Below, piece by piece: positions 1 to 11,016 of a stretch of DNA of 64,000 nt. A program made the translations under genes and the position numbers. The stretch covers positions 27,344,866 to 27,408,865 of the forward strand of contig NC_052350.1 of NCBI RefSeq assembly GCF_009727055.1. Reading direction: 5' to 3'. The stretch is from Benincasa hispida (taxonomy: Eukaryota > Streptophyta > Magnoliopsida > Cucurbitales > Cucurbitaceae). The notes under the pieces were generated by a model. The model searched no databases. It saw only the letters and a program-made list of their open reading frames with translations, and had not been told where the DNA came from. Numbering within the stretch: the stretch's first letter is position 1; the number at the start of each line of letters is the position of its first letter.

Positions 1-480
1 GATCGTGTAGTATTTACTAAATGATCATGCTAAATGATTGGATAAATCGTTCACTTTATCGCGTAGCGTTGGTTGCCCGATCATGTAGGCGTTGGAGGTA
101 GACGATCGTAGTGGGATCATTTGATGCTCATTGTTTAGTAAAAGGCGCGCGCTAAACGATCATGTAGTTAGCAAGCCTCATCGTTTAGTTACTATTTACA
201 CGATCATGTGATATATGATACTAAGGTGTTCGCTAAGCGATCGTTTATGCGATGGTGCTTTGTCGCATCGTAGTCATTTAGACAATCGTGTAAGACATGT
301 GTTGTGCACAGTGCGCTAGAAGATCGCGTACCTCGGGCTTCATCACTTAGTAAAAGGTACACGATCATTGCTAAACGATCGTTTAACCCTGGGAGCGTTG
401 TTAAGCGTTAGAGAGAAGTGTTTGTTTTATCGTGTAGACGATTGTGGGGAGTTTGGTACACGATGGTTGGAGACGCGTTG
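1..480 (+). repeat. ACGATC palindrome array in the Copia-1 leader
   Basis: This is a degenerate array of short units such as CTAAACGATCGTGTAG, spaced irregularly by 10-40 bases. The unit is close to its own reverse complement (CTA, ACGATCGT, TAG). The same array occupies the equivalent leader position in Copia-3 (13975-14690) and, reversed, in Copia-4 (59270-59655), and a shorter one is in the Copia-1 LTR. No coding signal is visible. The small open frames here are chance. Confidence 0.7.
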
Positions 481-2194
481 CTTTGCCCGAGCGGTTCAAG
501 ACTCGGTTCGTCTGTTTGAACCGAAGACTTCTTGTTTTTGTAATAGTTAGCTTTAATTTTGTGGTTTTAAGGCAATTCTACCTGGTTCATCAAATTTTGT
601 TAATTCTACATGTGATGTATGGTGCTTATATGGCAAAGTGTTTCATATAGTTTAAAAACCCACCTTAGGTCGTACAATTATTCATGCATCATGTATTATA
701 AATGTTATAATCGAGCATGAAGAAATTACATGAAAGCTTGCGCATGCATCATGAAATACAAGAGTTATATTTTGCATGCAGTGAGCATATTCATGCATCA
801 TCCTTTTATTATAAGTGTTATAGTCTAAGGGTGAATGGAAGCATGTTATGTTTGTTTCATTACTGTTTCGTATAAGTGTTATATAAAAGAAGTAGCAATG
901 AATGAACAATGCATTGAGCATGACACTTAGGCTGTTATAATCGTTATGAATGCCTTGCATGTCTTAGCTTAGCATTGTGGTTTTGGTTGTTTCCGTTTAT
1001 AAGTGTTATAAAGGAAATTAGAACTAAAATTAATAAGAAAGAGTTGCATGCGGACTTAGGGTAAACTCAAGTTTTTTAAAAGGGTTTTAAAATTGAATTG
1101 AGATAGACCTAAGTTCAAAAGATTCTAAAGAGTTTAGTAACCTAGAATAATCTTTTAAAATCGGTTTAATAGGATTAAATTGGTTGGCATAAAAGATTAA
1201 ATTTGTTTTAAATCTATCAATAAGGGACCTTTTGTCTAAGGCGGGTTTTAGCTAGGCTGGGGTTCTTAAGTTGACGAAACCTAGAAAGGTGAATTAGATA
1301 GATTTTCTACAAGCATGCGACAATTTGGTCAAAAACTCAGTTAAAGAGTTTAATGGATGATGATCAAAAGTTGTTTAACTATCGAAGGTAAAAGTTACTC
1401 TTGGGCAAACCTAAAAGTCACTTAGTTAAAATCCTCAGCCGTTTTTTTCTAAGTAAACTAAACCCTAGGTTATAAAATACTCAACGGGAGGAAGAGATGT
1501 ATCTGCTATGTCTATGATTCTACTCACGTTTCTCCTTGAATGTTCACACCGTGAGATTCATGCTTGGCCTCGTGGTGCCCTGAGAGCATCCCCTTTCGGA
1601 TGGTGTTTGCATGAGTCAATATCAAGGTGGATGGAGAGAGTGTTTATAGTAAGTGGGTGAAGGGTGTGTGTCAACACATCCTATAGTCTCTGTCATTGGT
1701 TCACACCGTGAGATCATTTTGTACTCCCATGTGGCGCCCTGGGAGCATCCTCCTTCGGATGGGTTTTACGCAGTTGGTCAAGATCAAGGTGAACTCCAGA
1801 AATGGATAGGCTCACTTTAGGTTTTACCCCAATCGGATTTTTCCCTTCGGATTGGCTGCTTGGGGCCGATCTCTAGGGCCTAAAATAGTGGGTCACACTT
1901 ACGGGAGATTGTTAAGTAAGTTAATTATCTTTGGCCAAATCAATGATGGCTAATCATTCTAGAAGCAAGAGTTATTATGGTATTAATGACTAGTTGAGAA
2001 CTTCTTAATTCAGAGGAGGAATAATTGACCTCCCTTTGGCGGCTTTTGTCCTAAACCTTTGAAGTGTCATCATTGCGAAACTAGATGTCACACGGTTTTC
2101 ATATTAGTTTTGTTGAAACCTTATTGGATATTGTTTGTTTTACAACGGGTATTTGCTTAAACACTAACGTAGTTCAATGTGTTTTTTTTTTCAG
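481..2194 (+). other. Untranslated leader of Copia-1
   Basis: This is non-coding DNA between the palindrome array and gag. It resembles the Copia-3 leader (14700-16340) and the reversed leaders at 57673-59270 and 19623-20640. Shared landmarks are the phrase around TTTTTGTAATAGTTAG at 530-550, the paired 'heading' motifs containing CACCGTGAGATTC near 1545-1560 and 1680-1720, and AT-rich spacers rich in ATAAGTGTTATA. I see no conserved reading frame. Confidence 0.65.
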
Positions 2195-2714
2195 CAACTC
2201 ATTAGTATTTTCGTTTAATGCTTTTAATATGACCGAATACAGATAGTGGAAAGAATCGTGTGAAATGTATTTCGTGGCAAATGACCTCAAATTTGTCATG
2301 GTTGAGGAATGTTCTTAAGTCCCAACCCTTGATGCATCGCGAAGTGTTCGCAATGCATATGAGGTGTGGATGAAGGCTAATTCGTTGGCCCCACTTCACA
2401 TTTCGGCTAACATACCTGATGTTTTAGCCAAAAGGGTTGAGAACATGGTCATTGCATGCGAGATCATGGACTCGTTGCAAGATTTGTTTGAACATCACTT
2501 TTTACTTGTTGAGCACAAAGGGATGTATGACGAAACCAGTAGTGTCAATTGTTCTGACACTGATTCCACTACTCTCCAAAAGAGGAAGAAAGACAGTAAA
2601 TCTAATTTATTGGCTTTGGTGATGTGTTTGGTAGAGAATGATGATTCTTCTTGGATCCTTGATTCAGCTGCTACCAATCATGTCAGTTCCTCTTGCCAAG
2701 GATTCAGTTCCTAA
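2195..2714 (+). pseudogene. gag: Copia-1 gag remnant and start of the aspartic protease
   Basis: The frame begins near 2195 and reads the usual copia gag N-terminus, but with an in-frame TAG before the conserved Trp (near 2248) and a TAA after the Glu-Glu-Cys motif near 2317. It continues through the conserved block resembling NAYEVWMKAN and DVLAKR at 2350-2440. The central gag and the CCHC knuckle are missing: the frame runs from the LQDLF block straight into a Lys-rich linker. The protease motif WILDSAATNH follows at 2651-2680. Ala replaces the usual Gly of DSGAT, leaving DSAAT. The capsid is non-functional. Confidence 0.8.
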
Positions 2715-2735
2715 CAAACGTTGCCATAAGAAGAG

Positions 2736-3164
2736 ATGACTCTAAGAGTCGATACTAGTGAGGTTGTTTCAGCTGTTGCTGTAGGCAGGCTGAAGTTATT
2801 TGTTGACAAGAAACTTTATCTGTTATTAGATAATGTTTTTATAGTTCCTCATATTAAGAGGAACTTAATCTCGGTTTCTTGTCTCATTGAACAAGGGTAT
2901 ACTGTCTCCTTTTTTAAGAATAAAGTGTTTATTTTCAAGAATGGAATAGAGATTGGTTATGGTTCAATGGAAAGTAACTTATATGTACTAAGACCGTTAG
3001 TCATAAAAGCCTTGTTTAACACTGAAATGTTCAGTACGGCAATAACTAAAAGACCAAAGGTTTCTCCAAAGGAAAATGTCCATCTTTGGCATCTTAGGTT
3101 AGGTCACATCGACCTCAATAGGATTGAGAAGTTGGTGAAAAGTGGACTTCTAAAGAGTTTATAA
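2736..3164 (+). pseudogene. pol: Copia-1 protease C-terminus and GAG-pre-integrase domain
   Basis: A 142-codon open segment. Its first half matches the copia protease tail, with the block around VPHIKRNLISVSCL at about residues 37-50. Its second half ends in the GAG-pre-integrase signature HLWHLRLGH (about residues 117-125), which supplies the two histidines of the integrase zinc site. A TAA at 3162 ends the frame. The zinc-site cysteines follow downstream at 3180-3200 (CESC), so this stop splits the HHCC finger. Confidence 0.82.
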
Positions 3165-3920
3165 GAAAACTCATTGCCAGTATGTGAATCATGTCTCGAA
3201 GGCAAGATGACCAAATGACCTTTTATTGGAAAAGGTTACAGAGCCAAGGAAACCTTGGAGCTTGTACATTTAGACCTCTGTGGTCTGATGAATGTTAGGG
3301 CTCGGGGTGGGTATGAATTTTTCATCTCTTTCATAGATGATTATTCAAGGTACGGGTATTTCTACCTAATGCAACGTAAGTCTAAAGCCCTTGACAAGTT
3401 CAAAGAGTATAAGGTTGAAGTTGAAAACTTGTTAGGTAAGAAGATAAAAATACTACGATCTGATCGTGGTAGAGAGTATATGGACCTCTAATTCTAGAAC
3501 TATGTGATAGAATATGGGATTACGTCCCAACTCTCGGCCCCTAGTACACCTCAGTAGAATGGTGTATCAGAAAGAAGAAACAAAACCTTGTTGGACATGG
3601 TTCGGTCTATGATGAGTTATGCTCATCTTCCAGACTCGTTTTAGGGTTTTGCAGTGGAGACTGCATGCTATATCCTAAACAGCGTTCCCTCGAAAAGTGT
3701 TTCTAAAACACCTTTTGAGCTATGGAGAGGCCGTAAAGGTAGTTTACGCTACTTTAGAATTTGGAGCTGTCCGGCACATGTGCTCGTGATTAATCCAAAG
3801 AAGTTGGAACTGCGTTTGAAGGTTTGCCTTTTTGTAGGCTACCCAAGGACACGAGAAGTGGATACTTCTATGATCCGAGTGAGAACAAAGTGTTTGTTTC
3901 TACAAATGCTATCTTCTTAG
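3165..3920 (+). pseudogene. pol: Copia-1 integrase core
   Basis: The CESCLEGK cysteine pair is at about 3183-3206, followed by a TGA near 3217. The catalytic core starts at 3255: first Asp in the HLDLCG block, second Asp in the LRSDRGREY block (about 3457-3483), and the catalytic Glu in the NGVSERRN block near 3560-3580. The DDE residues are therefore still encoded, but stops fall before and inside the core (3489 and several more up to 3645) and a Trp codon is TAG near 3642. The C-terminal block (PSKSVSKTPFELW, then the IWSCPAHVL segment) reads to 3918. Confidence 0.83.
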
Positions 3921-4099
3921 AAGAAGACCACATTTGGGATCATAAGCCATGAAGTTCTCGTTTTGCGTGAGATTTCAAGTGAGATTGAAACTACTAAGGT
4001 TCAACAAGAGTTGTTGAATAGGCCGACAGATCAACAAGGGTTGTTAAGGTCGGAACTTCTAGTCAACTGACTCAAGAGTTGAGACTGCCTCGACGTAGT

Positions 4100-4990
4100 G
4101 GGAGGGTTATGAACCCACGGATCACTACATGGGTTTGACTGAAGCCCAAAACTTCATTTCGAATGATGGGGTCGAGGATTTGTTGTCTTTTAAGAAAGAA
4201 ATGGAGGATGTTGACAAAGATAAATGGATTAAAGCCATGAGCCAGGAAATGGAGTCTATGTACTTCAATAACATCTGGGATCTTGTTGATCTACCTGATG
4301 GGGTAAGACCTATTAGGTGTAAGTTGATCTATAAGCGAAAGAGAGGTGTAGATGGAAAGATTCAAACCTTTAAGGCTAGACTCATGGCAAAGGGTTATAC
4401 CTAGGTCGTGGGAATTGACTATGAGGAAACTTTCTCACCTGTTGTCATGCTCAAGTCTATCAGAATTCTCTTGTCCATAGCCACATTTTATTATTATGAA
4501 ATATGACAAATGGAGGTCAAGACTGCCTTTCTTAATGCTAATCTTGAGGAAACCATCTATATGACTTAACAAGAGGGTTCACAGTTCCAGATCAAGAGCA
4601 AAAAGTTTGCAAGCTTAATAGGTCCATTTAAAGCATCTAGATCATGGAACATAAGATTTGACTGCGGTCAAATCGTTTGGCTTTGATCAAAACGTTGATG
4701 AGCCTTGTGTCTACAAAAAATCATCAACAGCTCAGTAGCTTTCCTGGTACTGTATGTGGATGATATCCTATTCATTGGGAATGATGTAAGGTATCTGACT
4801 GATATTAAGAAATAGCTAGCTGCCTAGTTTCAAATTAAAGATTTGGGTGAGGCACAGTATGTTCTAGGGATCCAGATCATTCGGGATCGTAAGAACAAAC
4901 AGTTAGCCCTGTCTTAGGAATTGTACATCGATCAAATGTTGATCAGGTACAGGATGTAGGATTCCAAGAGGTGTTTATTACCCTTTAGGC
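4100..4990 (+). pseudogene. pol: Copia-1 reverse transcriptase
   Basis: The RT N-terminal block starts at about 4129 (WIKAMSQEMESM, then the KLIYKRKRG segment, where Leu replaces the usual Trp of CKWIYK) and reaches a TAG at 4402. The finger and palm blocks follow in broken frames (SPVVMLKSI near 4428-4455; KTAFLNA near 4520). The catalytic YVDD is intact at 4753-4764. Stops surround it and a frameshift occurs between about 4560 and 4700, so no full RT can be made. Confidence 0.85.
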
Positions 4991-5783
4991 ATGGAATCGT
5001 TTTGTCTAAGGATCAATGTCCTAAGACACCTCAAGAAGTTGAGGAGATGAGACGAATTCCCTATGCTTCAACTGTAGGAAGCTTAATGTATGCAATGTTG
5101 TGTACCAGACCCGACATTTGCTATGCAGTAGGGATTGTCAGTCGGTATCAGTCCAATCTAGGATTTGATCATTGGACGGCGGTCAAGATGATCCTCAAGT
5201 ATCTTCGGAGAACGAGGGACTACATGCTCGTGTATAGAAATAAGGATCTGATCCTTACAGGATACACGAACTCTGACTTTCAGACTGATAGATTCTCGCA
5301 AATTGACATCGGGGTCCATTTTTACTCTAAATGGAGGGGCTGTAGTGTGGCGAAGCATCAAGCAAGGATGCATCGCAGACTCCACTATAGAAGCCAAATA
5401 TGTAGTCGCTTGTAAAGCAACTAAGGAAGCTGTTTAGTTAAGGAAATTCTTTTTAGATTTGGAAGTTTTTCCAAATATGGATTTGCCTATCACAGTTTAT
5501 TGTGATAACAGCGGGGCTATGGCAAATTCAAAGGAGCCTCGGAGTCATCGTCGGGTAAGCATATAGAATGGAAATACCACTTGATCAGGGAGATTGTGCA
5601 TCGCAGTGTGTGATAGTCACGAAGATCGCATCGGAGCACAATGTTGTTGATCCCTTTACAAAGGCTCTCACGGCTAAAGTGTTCGAGGGTCACTTGCAGA
5701 GTTTGGGTCTAGTGGGAGATGATACTGGGGTACGCCTTAGTTTATTGTATATTGTACATGTTTTATATTGTATTGTACATTAG
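4991..5783 (+). pseudogene. pol: Copia-1 RT thumb and RNase H
   Basis: The open segment 5002-5415 carries the conserved block SKDQCPKTPQEVEEM, then YASTVGSLMYAM and TRPDICYAVG (residues about 22-45), then the LKYLRRTRDYMLVY block. Near 5330 the frame shifts: the true RNase H frame (WRSIKQ, then DSTIEAKY) continues in another phase. The tail is recovered at 5568-5700, ending in the NVVDPFTKAL and HLQSLGL blocks that normally close copia pol. No usable product is expected. Confidence 0.83.
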
Positions 5784-5802
5784 TCTTCAGACGCATTAGG
5801 AC

Positions 5803-5812
5803 AAGTGGGAGA
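5803..5812 (+). other. Polypurine tract of Copia-1
   Basis: The sequence AAGTGGGAGA lies directly before the 3' LTR. This is the standard copia plus-strand primer position and composition. Confidence 0.75.
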
Positions 5813-5813
5813 T

Positions 5814-7939
5814 TATTGAGAATAGTGTCCTAATTCTCCCGGAATCTCATTGTTTCTAATGATACACATTGTTTTATGAATAAAATAATTGTTATTGCAT
5901 TCTAGCATTTACACATATCCAATAAACAAAGCTCCATAGTTATCTTATGTAAACTTAATCATGTATATGTGATATACAAGTAGATCATGCCTTATGTGAT
6001 AACCTAAACAGGTCTGTAGTATAAGGATTAAGGTGGGATACCTGATCCTGGTGACACTACAGATACGACTCGCTTTGTAGAGGTTTGCAAGTGTTGTAAA
6101 CTAACTACAGATGGTAGATCCTGATCATTCATGTAGAGACATGCGAGCGGGGGTGTCCTATACAAAGAGTTTGTATAAGACTGGACCACGAGATGACTAG
6201 ACTCTATATATAACATCATTGATACTAGAGACTTACATCTCACCTAAATAACCATAGGTGACAAGACCTCAATCCTGAGTGTTTAAGGAACTCCAGCCTT
6301 TGAGAGCGGTCCTTTGATTAGTATGGGTGAGAGTGGCCAGATTACCAACTCAACATGCCTACCTTTTTGGGGACTTGTCTGATTTGGGAACCTGGAACTC
6401 ACTTACATAAGATGGAATTCACTCCTTTCTCGAAGCAGGGATAAGTAGAGAGATTGCTCCCTTAAGGGTTGATTTAGGGGCTTGAACATAATGGTCACAG
6501 CTTCTCTTTGGAAGAGAGGACTTAGTCATAGTAGGACTATGACTTATGTTCATTAGATGATTCAGTGGTACTTAAGGAGTTAGATGTAACTACAGGGGTA
6601 TAACAGTTATTAGCTGAGTTGTACTTATAAGTGATCTGTGAAGGGTTTTCACACTATTGATTGGTTAAGATGGACACATAATATATCTGTGGTAAGGAGA
6701 GTTTAGCTATCGGTCTTTGGTAGAGTGTCTAGCAGTTAACGGATGGTGGATCCCATGACTAAAAAGTTTAGTCAGTTATTCACGTACCATTGGAGCTTCA
6801 AGCTACAGGTCCATAAGGTCCCCTAGGTAGCTCAGTGGATTCAAGTTGAGGATCAGTTCTTGGTGTTGATTTGAAATGTTCAAATTGACAAGAGGTAATT
6901 CGATTATATATGATATGATCGGTATGGTGTATGAGATACATCTAGTGGAGGATTAATGTAAATGAGATTTACGTTAAGTGCTATGAAATAGAAAAAAAAG
7001 CTATGGTTTGTATGTTTCATGAGATGAAATATTAAAACTATAGCTTATAAATATAGTATGATAAGTTAGTTATCATTTATATTTATAATAATATTAATTA
7101 TTGGATAATTATCTCTTTTTCTCTAATAACCAATCGAGTGGGAGGTTATTTGTGGTTTCATGATAACCGCGAGTTAAGAGGAAAAATGTTTTCCTAATTT
7201 TAGTAAGTTTTTTGTAAGGTTGGTAAAATTAATGTTTTGAGAATTCCAATCTTGGAATTACTCACGGAGAGTTGTCAAGTAAATTAGATTTACTAAGTGA
7301 CAGCTTGGAGTTAGCTAAACGATCCTGGAATGTTAGTAGGTGACAGACACTTAGCTAAGCGATGAGCTAAACGATCACATAGCTTTTGCTAGACGATCAC
7401 TTACCTTTTCCTAAACGATTGGGCATTGACCTATACGATAGGTTCTTCCATCTCCCACTTGCTCAATCATTTACACGATTGTGTTTCCTCCATTTTTCTG
7501 CCTCAATCCAAGACCACATAGAACCCACCCTTTGGATTCTCACATAGAGAATACCAAAGTAGCCTTATTGGTTGTGTTATACTCAACTCGACACTGTCGA
7601 GGTTTTGTGGAGGTCGTTCGTGTTGTTTGGGGTGTTCGTGACCAAGGCAATCGCTTAGTTCGAGCACGTGGTGTTTGTGCATTGTAGCGGTCGTGTGGGA
7701 TGAGCGTTCGTGTGTTGCTGTGTAGCAGTAATCAAGCATTCGTGATCAATGAGCTTTGTGATGAGTCTACAAAAGTGTGTTACTCTTGTCCTTGATCATT
7801 TGTATAGCATGCTGTAATTTATGTATTTTTGCATAACCGTGTGTTTCATTTTTTTATTGTAATCGTAAAGTTCATATATGATTTAATTTGGAAAGTTCTT
7901 TTCGCTACTCATGGAAATCCTCGTGTTCGATTTCCTTCA
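5814..7939 (+). repeat. Copia-1 3' LTR (about 2.13 kb)
   Basis: It starts just after the polypurine tract with a decayed TGTTGAGAA (here TATTGAGAA) and ends in ...GATTTCCTTCA at 7939. The 3' end resembles the CCTTCA terminus of the Copia-2 LTR at 21091, so the two are probably the same family. It contains AT-rich U3/R stretches (7040-7130), an ACGATC array (7310-7475) and no coding signal. The small open frames at 7481-7739 are chance. Confidence 0.75.
7310..7475 (+). repeat. ACGATC array inside the Copia-1 LTR
   Basis: At least seven copies of a GCTAAACGATC-like unit occur here, e.g. at 7315, 7358, 7368 and 7389. The same motif family is otherwise found in the element leaders, so here it has spread to, or was captured by, an LTR. 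Confidence 0.6.
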
Positions 7940-9080
7940 CTTAAGACACTATTCCTTAGACAAAGAAACTCCATGCCTGAAAGGTAGTAAGCCTCTCTTT
8001 GAGTTTTATACCAAATACTTGACAAGCATCTTGTCAATGTATGATGCCTTAGACAAGGCCAACGTTTTATTCTCTTGATCCTTAAAGATCTGAATACCCA
8101 GAACAAATTGCACCTCTCCTAAATCTTTCATTTGGAATTGGGTTGCCGGCGAATGTTTAATTTAAGTCAGTAGACTTACATCATTCTCAATGAGTAGATA
8201 ATATCTATGTACAACACTAGAAAAGCTACTGAACTATTGATGATTTTCTTGTAAACACAAGGCTCATCAACATTTTGATCAAAGCCATAAAATTTGATCG
8301 CAGTCTCAAATCTTGTATTCCAAGATCGAGAAGTTTTTTTCAATCCATAAATGGATCGATTAAGCTTTCAAACCTTTTGCTCTTAACCTTGGGTTATGAA
8401 TCCCCTAAGTTGTTGCATATAGATAGTCTCATCAAGATTGTCATTTAGAAAGGCAGTCTTTACGTCCATTTGCCAAATCTCATAGTCATAATATGAGGCA
8501 ATGGATGGGAGTATCCGGATAGACTTCAACATGGCAACAGGTGAGAAAGTCTCCTCATAGTCGACTCCTTCAACTTAGGAATAACCCTTTGCCACAAGAC
8601 TAGCCTTGAAGGTTTGCACCTTCTCATCAGCACCCCATTTCCTCTTATAGATCCATTTGCAACCTATAGGTTTTTCCCCATTAGGTTGATTTACAAGATC
8701 CCAAACCAAATTAAAGTACATAGACTCCATTTTGATATCCATAGGTTTGGTCCATTCATCTTTATCAACTTACTCCATTGCCTTCTTATAGGACAATGGA
8801 TCTTCAATGTCGCCATCAAATATGACAGCTAAGGTTTTTGTAAAACCCATATAACGAATAGGCGGGTTCGCAACCCTCCCACTATGTCAAGGCGACCTTA
8901 ATGGTTGAGGTGGATGTGACTTACTAGATGAACTAACTTCAAAAACTCTTGTTGAGGTATTTGGCTCTTTAACAACTCTTGTTGTAGGTTCAGTAGTTTC
9001 ATTGGAAAACTCAATTAATACTATCTTACTGTGTAGTTTATGCTCCTTTATGTTGTCCTCTTCTAAAATGTAGTGTTTTT
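7940..9080 (-). pseudogene. pol: Copia-2 reverse transcriptase with altered active site
   Basis: Minus-strand copia RT. The 3' end at 7940 reads the conserved GVSLSKE block and stops where Copia-1 is inserted. The polymerase motif that should be YVDD reads Tyr-Ile-Asp-Ile at 8200-8211, so the second catalytic Asp is lost. Finger blocks, complementary to those in Copia-1, lie at 8440-8830. Several stops and shifts break the frame. Confidence 0.78.
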
Positions 9081-9900
9081 CGACACAAATATTTTATTAT
9101 CTTTATGATCGTTGAAGTAATCACCTCTCATTCATTTGGGGTAGCCTACAAATAGGAATAATTTTGAACGAGGTTCCAACTTCTTTGGATTAGCTTTAAG
9201 CACGTGTTCCAATAACACAACTCCAAAGGTGTTCCAGTAACACTCTTGGATGGAACATAGTTTAAAATATAGGTTGCAACTTGTATTGCATAACCCCAAA
9301 ATGAGTCAGGTAAGGAAACATACCTCATCATAGATCGAACCATGTCTAACAGGGTTCGATTTCTCCTTTCTGATACACCATTCTGCTGAGCTGTACCAGG
9401 TGCTGAGAATTGGGATACAATTCCATGTTCTATCAAATAGTCTTGGAATGTCAAATCCATATAATTTCCACATCGATCAGATCAAAATGTTTTAATTGTT
9501 TTACTTAATGCATTTTCAACTTCAGCCTTGTACTCCTTGAATTTTTCAAGGACTTCAGACTTATATTGCATTAAATAAACATACCCAAACCTTGAATAAT
9601 CATCATTGAAGATGATGTTCATATTCAAATCTTCTTCTTACCTTAACATTTATAGAACCACGGAGGTTCGAATGTATAAGTTCTAAGGGCTCATTGGCTC
9701 TATGATCTTTTCCAGTAAAAGATCTCTTTGTCATTTTGCTTTTAAAGCATGACTCACATACAAGTAGAGATTTTTTTTTCTAACTCATTTAGAAGTTCAT
9801 TCTTAACCCGTCTCTCAATTTTATTGGGGTTTATATGACCTAATCTTAGGTGCCAAAGATGAGCATTTTCTTTAGGAGAAACTTTCTGCTTTTATTTTGA
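9081..9900 (-). pseudogene. pol: Copia-2 integrase
   Basis: The best segment is 9146-9460 (104 codons). It contains the block AQQNGVSERRNRTLLD, so the third catalytic acid (Glu) is kept, followed by LPDSFWGYA and the PSKSVTGTP segment. Upstream parts, up to the zinc-site region near 9750-9880, are recognisable but interrupted by stops and shifts. Confidence 0.8.
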
Positions 9901-10437
9901 GTTACTGTAGTTTTAAACAGTTTAGTATTAAAGAGGGCCTTTGTTACTAATGATTTTAGCACATAAAAGATTATCTTCTAACTTAGCAGAACAAAAATCT
10001 GAACAACATTTTTGTAAATAAATACTTTATTTACAAAAAAAAAAAAGTTTATCGAATAAGATTGTTCAATTAAACACTTTATAGAAATTAAGTTCCTTTT
10101 CAAATCAGTAACAAACATATGCATTTTCCAATAAAATATACGATTTCTATAAAGTAAGTCGAAGTCCTCTCATTGCCTTTACTAAGAGGATGTGCCCAGT
10201 TTTAACACACATCATCATCTCACCAGTTGCCAGCTACCACTAGGAATCAATTCCTTGAAATGAAGAACAAATGTGGTTAGTGGCGCCTGAATCTATTATC
10301 CAAGCCGAATCATCATTTTCTACTAAGCAAGTTTCCAACACAAGTAAATCATATTTACCTCGCTTGACATTCTTCTTCTCAGGCAAGTATTTAGGACAAT
10401 TCATCTTCCAATGTCTCTGTTGGATGCAATGGAAACA
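9901..10437 (-). pseudogene. pol: Copia-2 CCHC zinc knuckle and protease
   Basis: A perfect retroviral-type knuckle, CFHCIQQRHWKMNC (CX2CX4HX4C), is encoded at 10393-10437. It is followed by a Lys-rich linker and by the protease motif AWIIDSGATNHIC at about 10271-10310, with the catalytic DSGAT intact. Protease decay follows downstream: two stops come soon after the active site and an A-run lies near 10027-10046. This is the only fully conserved copia gag knuckle in the window. Confidence 0.82.
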
Positions 10438-11016
10438 TATTCCCTCTACAGTCTTGAACTTCTTGCCTCTTTGGGTAGCAGCTGGTGGGTTAGTCTTCCC
10501 CTGGCCTCCCTTCTTCTTCTTCTTCCGCTTTTTTGGTGCTGGAAAAAGAGGTTACAGACTTGGTTCTAGAGGTCGAATCTTTGTAGAACTTATTTGAGGA
10601 TGAGGCAAAATTAGCCTCATCCTTCTCTTCCTTGACTTTCATTAAGGATTAGTAAGTCTGTAGCTCATTAAGCAAGGTGTCAGGTTATAGTCAATCATGT
10701 TCATAACAACATTGCTATGGAACTGTAGGAAACTTTCAGGTAAAGTTTCTAAGATGAAACTAACCTGACTAGCTTCATCAATGACAGACCCATTCATCTC
10801 CGCCACATTAAAGTGAACCATCATGCCTAAGCTAAGTAGATAGTTGTCCAAACATTCCCCTTAGGGATACCATGATCTCAAGGGCAGTGAGCATAGGGTC
10901 ATGCTTCTTGGCCAAGACCTCAGATAGGCTTGCTAAGATGTACACTCGGGCCTTTTCATTTTCCCGAACCCAACGTTCATATGCCTCTCGAATATTTCGA
11001 GTGGCATTGACAAGTG
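10438..11016 (-). pseudogene. gag: Copia-2 gag (capsid) fragment
   Basis: Two overlapping minus-strand segments (10642-10851 and 10832-11016) encode the copia gag core: NATRNIREAYERWV, then ARVYILASLSEVLAKKH, then MVHFNVAEMNG, ASQVSFILETLPESF and the NVVMNMIDYNLT block. They are in different frames, so there is at least one shift near 10840. The N-terminal 40-50 residues are absent because the sequence changes to an LTR at about 11016. Confidence 0.82.

Larger units (their letters stand above)
1..7939 (+). mobile_element. Copia-1: degenerate Ty1/copia element, 5' part outside the window
   Basis: The order is leader, gag, PR, GAG-pre-integrase, IN, RT, RNaseH, polypurine tract, 3' LTR, which is copia order on the + strand. 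The window opens inside the leader, so the 5' LTR and PBS are missing. The LTR ends in CCTTCA at 7939, and minus-strand copia RNaseH sequence begins at the next base. Copia-1 is therefore inserted in the RNaseH region of Copia-2. Its target duplication cannot be tested because the left end lies outside the window. Many in-frame stops and several shifts make it non-autonomous. Confidence 0.88.
7940..11016 (-). mobile_element. Copia-2 body: pol and gag of the host-layer minus-strand copia element
   Basis: Read on the minus strand, the order is gag (11016 to about 10438), CCHC knuckle, PR, IN, RT, start of RNase H (to 7940). It is cut at 7940 by Copia-1 and at 11016 by the truncated 5' LTR of Copia-3. 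The matching minus-strand leader, PBS and 5' LTR reappear at 19623-22717, so I infer that these are the two halves of one element. Copia-3 then sits between leader and gag, with a deletion of the gag N-terminus. Confidence 0.78.

Noticed and set aside
1..480. CRISPR-like repeat array
   Set aside because: Units vary, spacing is irregular and no cas genes occur. The context is a plant retrotransposon leader.
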